Shown: positions 60,631 to 64,000 of the stretch, in pieces
Layout: each line of letters begins with the position of its first letter
Numbering within the stretch: the stretch's first letter is position 1
From: VAXT01 sp038040395
GTDB lineage: Bacteria; Actinomycetota; Thermoleophilia; Gaiellales; Gaiellaceae
Direction of reading: 5' to 3'
DNA: 64,000 nucleotides
Assembly: GCA_038040395.1 (NCBI GenBank)
Contig: JBBPIJ010000002.1
Span: 253,040 to 317,039, forward strand
The notes under the pieces: generated by a model
Databases searched by the model: none
Seen by the model: the letters and a program-made list of their open reading frames with translations, nothing else
Told to the model about the DNA's origin: nothing
Translations under genes and position numbers: made by a program

Positions 60631-62235
60631 TCACCAGCCCCCGTCCTTCAAATACGCGCGGTAGCGCTCGGAACTCCGAAGGAGATACGCGCGCCCCTCG
60701 ACCACGAACCCGTCCAGCTCGTGATCCGCGGTGTAGGTGTCGAGGTCGGTCAGGTTGTTGATGAACCCCTTCCCGTTGAAGTTGAGAGATGTGTTGCACA
60801 GGACTCCGTATCCGGTGCGTGCCTTGAAGGCAACGAGCAGATCGTAGAGCTGGGCGTTCGTGCTTGGGCTCACGGTTTGGAGTCGGGCTGTGCCGTTCAC
60901 GTGCGTTACTGCGGCTAGCGCGTCCGTGTTGGCCCGATAGGTGTACAGCATGAACGGGCTTTCGTGGTCGCAGCCGAACCATCGCGCTGAATCGGCTTCT
61001 AGACAGACTGGCGCGATCGGGCGGAACTGCTCGCGCTGCTTGATCTCGTTCAGACGCACCCTCGTGCTGTCCTCGAATGGCGCGGCGAGGATCGACCTAT
61101 TGCCGAGAGCGCGAGGGCCGATCTCGTACCTGCCGTTGACCCAGCCGAGGATTAGGCCGCTACTCAGCATGTGGGCCACCTCCTCGTAGCTCGCGTCTCG
61201 GACGTCGTAGCGGCCGGGAACGACGGGTGAGTCCGTCCTGAACCTTAATCCGGAGTACACGTTCCATTCGATCTTGGCATCGCCGGTGAAGTGGCGTTGA
61301 GCGTCGATCGCCGTCCCAATTGCCGAACCGGAGTCGTTGGCGACGGGTGGCACGAAGACGTCGGAGAAAATGCCGGTCTCCCTCCACTTCGTGTTCCAGT
61401 CACAGTTCAGCCCGCAACCTCCGACGATGATCAGCGGCAGGCCTTTGCGCAAGTTCGTTTTCGCAAAGCGGTGGAAAGTCTCGAAGATTCTGTCGCTAAA
61501 GATGCCGGCAAGGTTTCGGAACTCCGTGTCATCCGTTCCCACGTTGTAATACACGGATGACACAAGTCGGTCGTAGAGATCAAGCCGGACGTGTTGAGAG
61601 GACAGAAGGAAGGCCATCAACTCCTCCTCCTCAGCGGTGGGCACGTTCCTTTGAGCGAAGGAGGCGAGCGCCATCAACTTGCCCGCATCCGAGAAGCGAG
61701 AGAACGGCGCGTTCTTCGGGAAAGTCGGGTCTGCCAGTCCGTAGATCGAGGCATACCGGTGCCCTGGTTCGTTCATCACATCGGCGATCAATGTGATGTC
61801 TAGGTCTGAATCGATCTCATAAAACGCACCGATCTCTCCCTCCCACACAAGCGCATAGCAAGACGGGCCCTGCGGAAAGGGCGACATGCCAAATCCGCAA
61901 AGCAGGTGCGACCTCTCGTGGGAAGAAGAGAAGAACGAGACCGACTTTCCAATCAAGCGGCGACGATCCACGGTGATTCCGTCTTCAGCGATGCCGCGAT
62001 ACCCAACGTAAGACGGTGACCCGGTCGGGCGCGCCTCACGCGGCCACCAGCCTCCAGTGCACACGACGTCCGGCACTTGCTCTAGCCGGCCGAAGGCGTC
62101 GAGCAGGTCCCGACCAGAGAGCGGGGTGTACCGGTAGTTGGAGTCCTTCTCCGCTTCGATGGAGAAGACGAGGTGACCGTCGCGAAGGTGGGCGACGGCT
62201 CCGTCGTGACCAGGATTGTACGACAGGATGTTCAC
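60631..62235 (-). CDS. NodU/TobZ-family carbamoyltransferase, 534 aa
   Basis: Starts MNILSYNPGHDGAVAHLRDG, the Kae1-like opening of the family. The metal-site histidines are in SSSHERSHLLCGFG, the nucleotide region in GGCGLNCDWNTKW, and the C-terminal carbamoyltransferase module in EIGPRALGNRSILAAPF and QFRPIAPVCLEADSA. It ends with LCNTSLNFNGKGFINN. Length is normal for the family. Such enzymes carbamoylate sugars or antibiotic precursors, using carbamoyl phosphate and ATP. Beside GT32 and GT25/GH16 genes, carbamoylation of a surface or secreted glycan is the natural guess. Confidence 0.9.
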   Translation of the reverse strand: MNILSYNPGHDGAVAHLRDGHLVFSIEAEKDSNYRYTPLSGRDLLDAFGRLEQVPDVVCTGGWWPREARPTGSPSYVGYRGIAEDGITVDRRRLIGKSVSFFSSSHERSHLLCGFGMSPFPQGPSCYALVWEGEIGAFYEIDSDLDITLIADVMNEPGHRYASIYGLADPTFPKNAPFSRFSDAGKLMALASFAQRNVPTAEEEELMAFLLSSQHVRLDLYDRLVSSVYYNVGTDDTEFRNLAGIFSDRIFETFHRFAKTNLRKGLPLIIVGGCGLNCDWNTKWRETGIFSDVFVPPVANDSGSAIGTAIDAQRHFTGDAKIEWNVYSGLRFRTDSPVVPGRYDVRDASYEEVAHMLSSGLILGWVNGRYEIGPRALGNRSILAAPFEDSTRVRLNEIKQREQFRPIAPVCLEADSARWFGCDHESPFMLYTYRANTDALAAVTHVNGTARLQTVSPSTNAQLYDLLVAFKARTGYGVLCNTSLNFNGKGFINNLTDLDTYTADHELDGFVVEGRAYLLRSSERYRAYLKDGGW

Positions 62236-62484
62236 GCTCGCGAAACCCTCCCCGTTCGGTGAGCCATACGGCGACTGCGGCGAGGATCGCCGTTCGTCAG
62301 CCGGCGGCTCCCAGTTCCCGGTCGGCGCCGCCTGGGCGACCGGTTCGCGACTATCTTCGGTAGTAGCCCGCTGCTCGTCCTCGACTGCATCTACCCCGTT
62401 CTCCGCCTACTGGATGCGGGGCCGCCACCCTCGGCCTGGCACTCAGTGCCAGCGTGCCAGCTGGACGGCTAGGCCGGCTTCGCC
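62236..62484. other. About 250 bases, no gene; promoter side of the carbamoyltransferase
   Basis: No supportable reading frame. Contains GGCACTCAGTGCC-like palindromic sequence near 62438-62450. Confidence 0.35.
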
Positions 62485-62883
62485 ATGTTCATGGCCGCCC
62501 AAGCCGTCAGGAGCCCGGCGTTCCGTGACGCGGCCACGCGAGCTACAGGACGGATGATCCAACGCTCGGTGCACGAGCACGCCCTTGGGCAGATCACCGA
62601 CGAGACGCCGCCTGAGGAACGCGATCAGCTCGAGTACATGGCGAACCTGCGCATCCTCATCGCGGGCTTCGACCAGAACACGCTGCCGCACCTCGCGGCG
62701 CAGCTCACGTACCACCTTGGTGAAGTGCTATACGCGAAGTACTTTTGGGCGGTCCATCGTTTCGAGCTCGCGGCGCTCATCCTCGGGGCCGCCACCCTCT
62801 CAATCGGACTTCGTCCATTCGTCCATTCGTCCATTCGGCGCCTCCTTGTAACTGAACTGACCCCGAACATCCCGCATAGATAA
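62485..62883 (+). pseudogene. Gene fragment, DUF4238-like
   Basis: MFMAAQAVRSPAFRDAATRATG resembles the internal FxALQxxRTPxFR motif of DUF4238 proteins, followed by EERDQLEYMANLRILIAGFD and a YHLGEVLYAKYFWAV helix. The usual first ~90 residues of the family are missing. The 3' part runs into the GTCCATTC octamer array, after which the translation is meaningless. So this is probably an internal fragment of a larger gene rather than a complete one. Confidence 0.4.
62813..62836. repeat. Octamer tandem repeat GTCCATTC x3
   Basis: Three perfect head-to-tail copies at the point where the DUF4238-like fragment loses sense. Same 8-base period as four other arrays in the window. Confidence 0.85.
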
Positions 62884-63060
62884 AGGGATTGCGCCACTCT
62901 CCGCGGATTTCGGGTCGACTTTGTGACTGTCCAACCAACAGTCCATTCCGATGGCCTCAAACAGCGGTCGCCGCCCTCGCCAAGGCGCCCTCGAGACCCG
63001 CTGTCCGTCCACAGCTGTTCGCCTGTAAGCGATAGCAAGGTGTTTGCTCGCCTTTCTGAC

Positions 63061-63572
63061 ATGAGCCAGGTCGTCGATGCCCGCCTCCCCGATCCGCTCA
63101 AAGAGGCGCTGGCAGAGCACGCCTCCGCGCGCGCGCTCAGCCTGACCGCCGCCCTGGTCGAGCTGCTCGAGCAGGGGTTGGCGGCGAGCGCAGCGGAGCG
63201 CTCGCTGGCAGGGCTGGAGCGGGAGCTGGCGCTGGCAGGGAGCGAGCTTGCCGAGACGCGCGGGCGCTTGCGGGAGGCCGAGCTGGGGCTGCAGGCGGCG
63301 CGGGAGCGGGACGAGCTGACCGCTCGCTCCTATCGGGCGCTGGCCGAGCGGACGCGGCAGCAGCTCGCCTCCTGCCCGCGCTGCCGCAAGCCCGTGCGCG
63401 GCTGCGATCTCCTTGTCAGCGGTCACTGCCCGCACTGCAGCAAGCCGCTCAGCTCGCTCCTGACCCGGTCGCACGCGGTGGGCTCGAGAGCAGCGAGTAC
63501 TTCGCTCTCCTGGGGGCACTTGGCGCCGTCGTCGGCTTCGCGCTGGCCGGCAGCTCCGAGAACGCGGGCTAG
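63061..63572 (+). pseudogene. RHH/coiled-coil/zinc-ribbon protein with frameshift
   Basis: ATG 63061 starts a CopG-like strand-helix-helix (VVDARLPDPLKEALAEHASA). Then come a long Glu/Ala/Leu coiled coil (~45-105) and a zinc ribbon CPRC...CPHC. After KPLSSLLT the sense moves one frame to SSEYFALLGALGAVVGFALAG with a TAG at 63572, i.e. a C-terminal membrane helix. The original frame runs on into Ser/Arg-rich sequence. One indel at about 63460-63485 explains this. Intact relatives would be membrane-anchored zinc-ribbon proteins. Confidence 0.6.
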
Positions 63573-63829
63573 CGGCCGTGTCGCTCTTCGGCTCTTGTGC
63601 GACAACGAGCGCCGGCTCCGCCCCGGCGCGATGAGCGCCATCGGCTAACGAGGCCGGTTCGGACTCGGGCTCGAGTCCCGCCGCCTCCAGGTCCGATCGC
63701 CGCGCGAGCCGGTTTGCAAAGTTGCGCGAGGCGGTGGGCGACGCCGATTCGGATAGGCCTGCCCGAGTCGCAAAATGAGCCGGATGGCCCATGGCAGGCT
63801 GAGTCCGCTGGGTCGATCATAGAGCTGAC
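63573..63829. other. Intergenic region, about 260 bases
   Basis: No gene I can support on either strand; frames are short and compositional. Confidence 0.3.
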
Positions 63830-64000
63830 GTGGATGAAACCGACCAGATCCGGTTGCCGGCCGAGCCCGATCAGTCCGCCGAGGTGCAGAGGACTCGTGT
63901 CTGGCGCCTCGACCAGTTCGTCAGTCTTGGCTTCGACCTCCCGCGCGCCGCGATCATGGCGGACGACACGCGCGTCGACCTGGCGCAGGCGCGCAGGCTC
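63830..64000 (+). CDS. Hypothetical protein, partial at window edge
   Basis: GTG at 63830 begins a frame still open at the window end. Its segment WRLDQFVSLGFDLPRAAIMA followed by DDTRVDLAQARRL matches the small actinobacterial proteins with a WR..QF..LGF...A..LA.s..DLg.AR.L pattern, about 45-70 residues long and of unknown role. Truncated by the edge, so the C-terminus is not seen. Confidence 0.6.
   Translation, partial: MDETDQIRLPAEPDQSAEVQRTRVWRLDQFVSLGFDLPRAAIMADDTRVDLAQARRL

Overview
This is a GC-rich window, about 60-65% by eye. GTG and TTG starts are common, genes are densely packed with frequent 4-base ATGA/GTGA overlaps, and many proteins are secreted, RHS-type or membrane-anchored. 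That suggests a soil actinobacterium, possibly Thermoleophilia. No ribosomal or other phylogenetic marker is present, so the taxonomy is inference. Broken genes, tRNA 3' fragments, an IS110 remnant and short tandem repeats show that much of the window is accessory, rearranged DNA.

Layout. 0-10.3 kb: two secreted or anchored proteins, decayed sequence with a zinc-ribbon gene apparently split by a small inversion, then a 1678-residue secreted RHS/PA14 protein with small partners. 10.4-12.2 kb: a graveyard of fragments (3' end of a methylmalonate-semialdehyde dehydrogenase gene, an ABC ATPase lacking its Walker A region). 12.2-16.2 kb: a ubiquitin-like cassette (Ubl, JAMM protease, E1-like ThiF protein, DUF2188 protein) divergent from an XRE repressor plus ImmA/IrrE metalloprotease, with four copies of one palindromic operator, GCTAA-N5-TTAGC. 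16.6-23.4 kb: a subtilase with a stand-alone I9-like inhibitor, a trypsin-like protease fused to a DRGH (NUC1) nuclease, a cupin and a methyltransferase. 23.6 kb: the 3' end of a tRNA-Met, probably an attachment site.

23.8-36.2 kb: a second giant RHS gene, frameshifted in a C tract, tightly coupled to a downstream membrane protein and preceded by membrane and coiled-coil genes. 36.6-41.2 kb: an overlapping operon of an EEP-fold nuclease/phosphatase, a patatin phospholipase and a DUF6414-like membrane protein, then a DUF6236-like protein. 42.8-45.2 kb: a second ubiquitin-type cassette made of a 50-residue Pro-Glu-His repeat peptide, an E2-E1 fusion and a canonical JAMM protease. 45.3-55.8 kb: small membrane and lipoprotein genes, fragments, and a 1176-residue patatin-like protein divergent from a small gene followed by a membrane protein whose C-terminus resembles toxin domains.

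55.8-64 kb: octamer repeats, a frameshifted IS110 transposase, a damaged tRNA-Thr 3' half, then surface glycan genes (GT32, a GT25/sulfotransferase-like/GH16 fusion, a NodU/TobZ-type carbamoyltransferase) and more broken genes to the right edge.

How the parts may work together. The strongest system is the 12.2-16.2 kb module: a repressor and a repressor-cleaving type of metalloprotease appear to control, through shared operators, a ubiquitin-like tagging operon and a DUF2188 gene. A second, differently built E2-E1/JAMM cassette with a histidine-rich peptide where a ubiquitin-like protein would be expected lies 28 kb away, beside a nuclease/phospholipase operon. Together with the protease-nuclease fusion and the RHS genes this looks like a defence and conflict region. 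That role is inference from family and context only.
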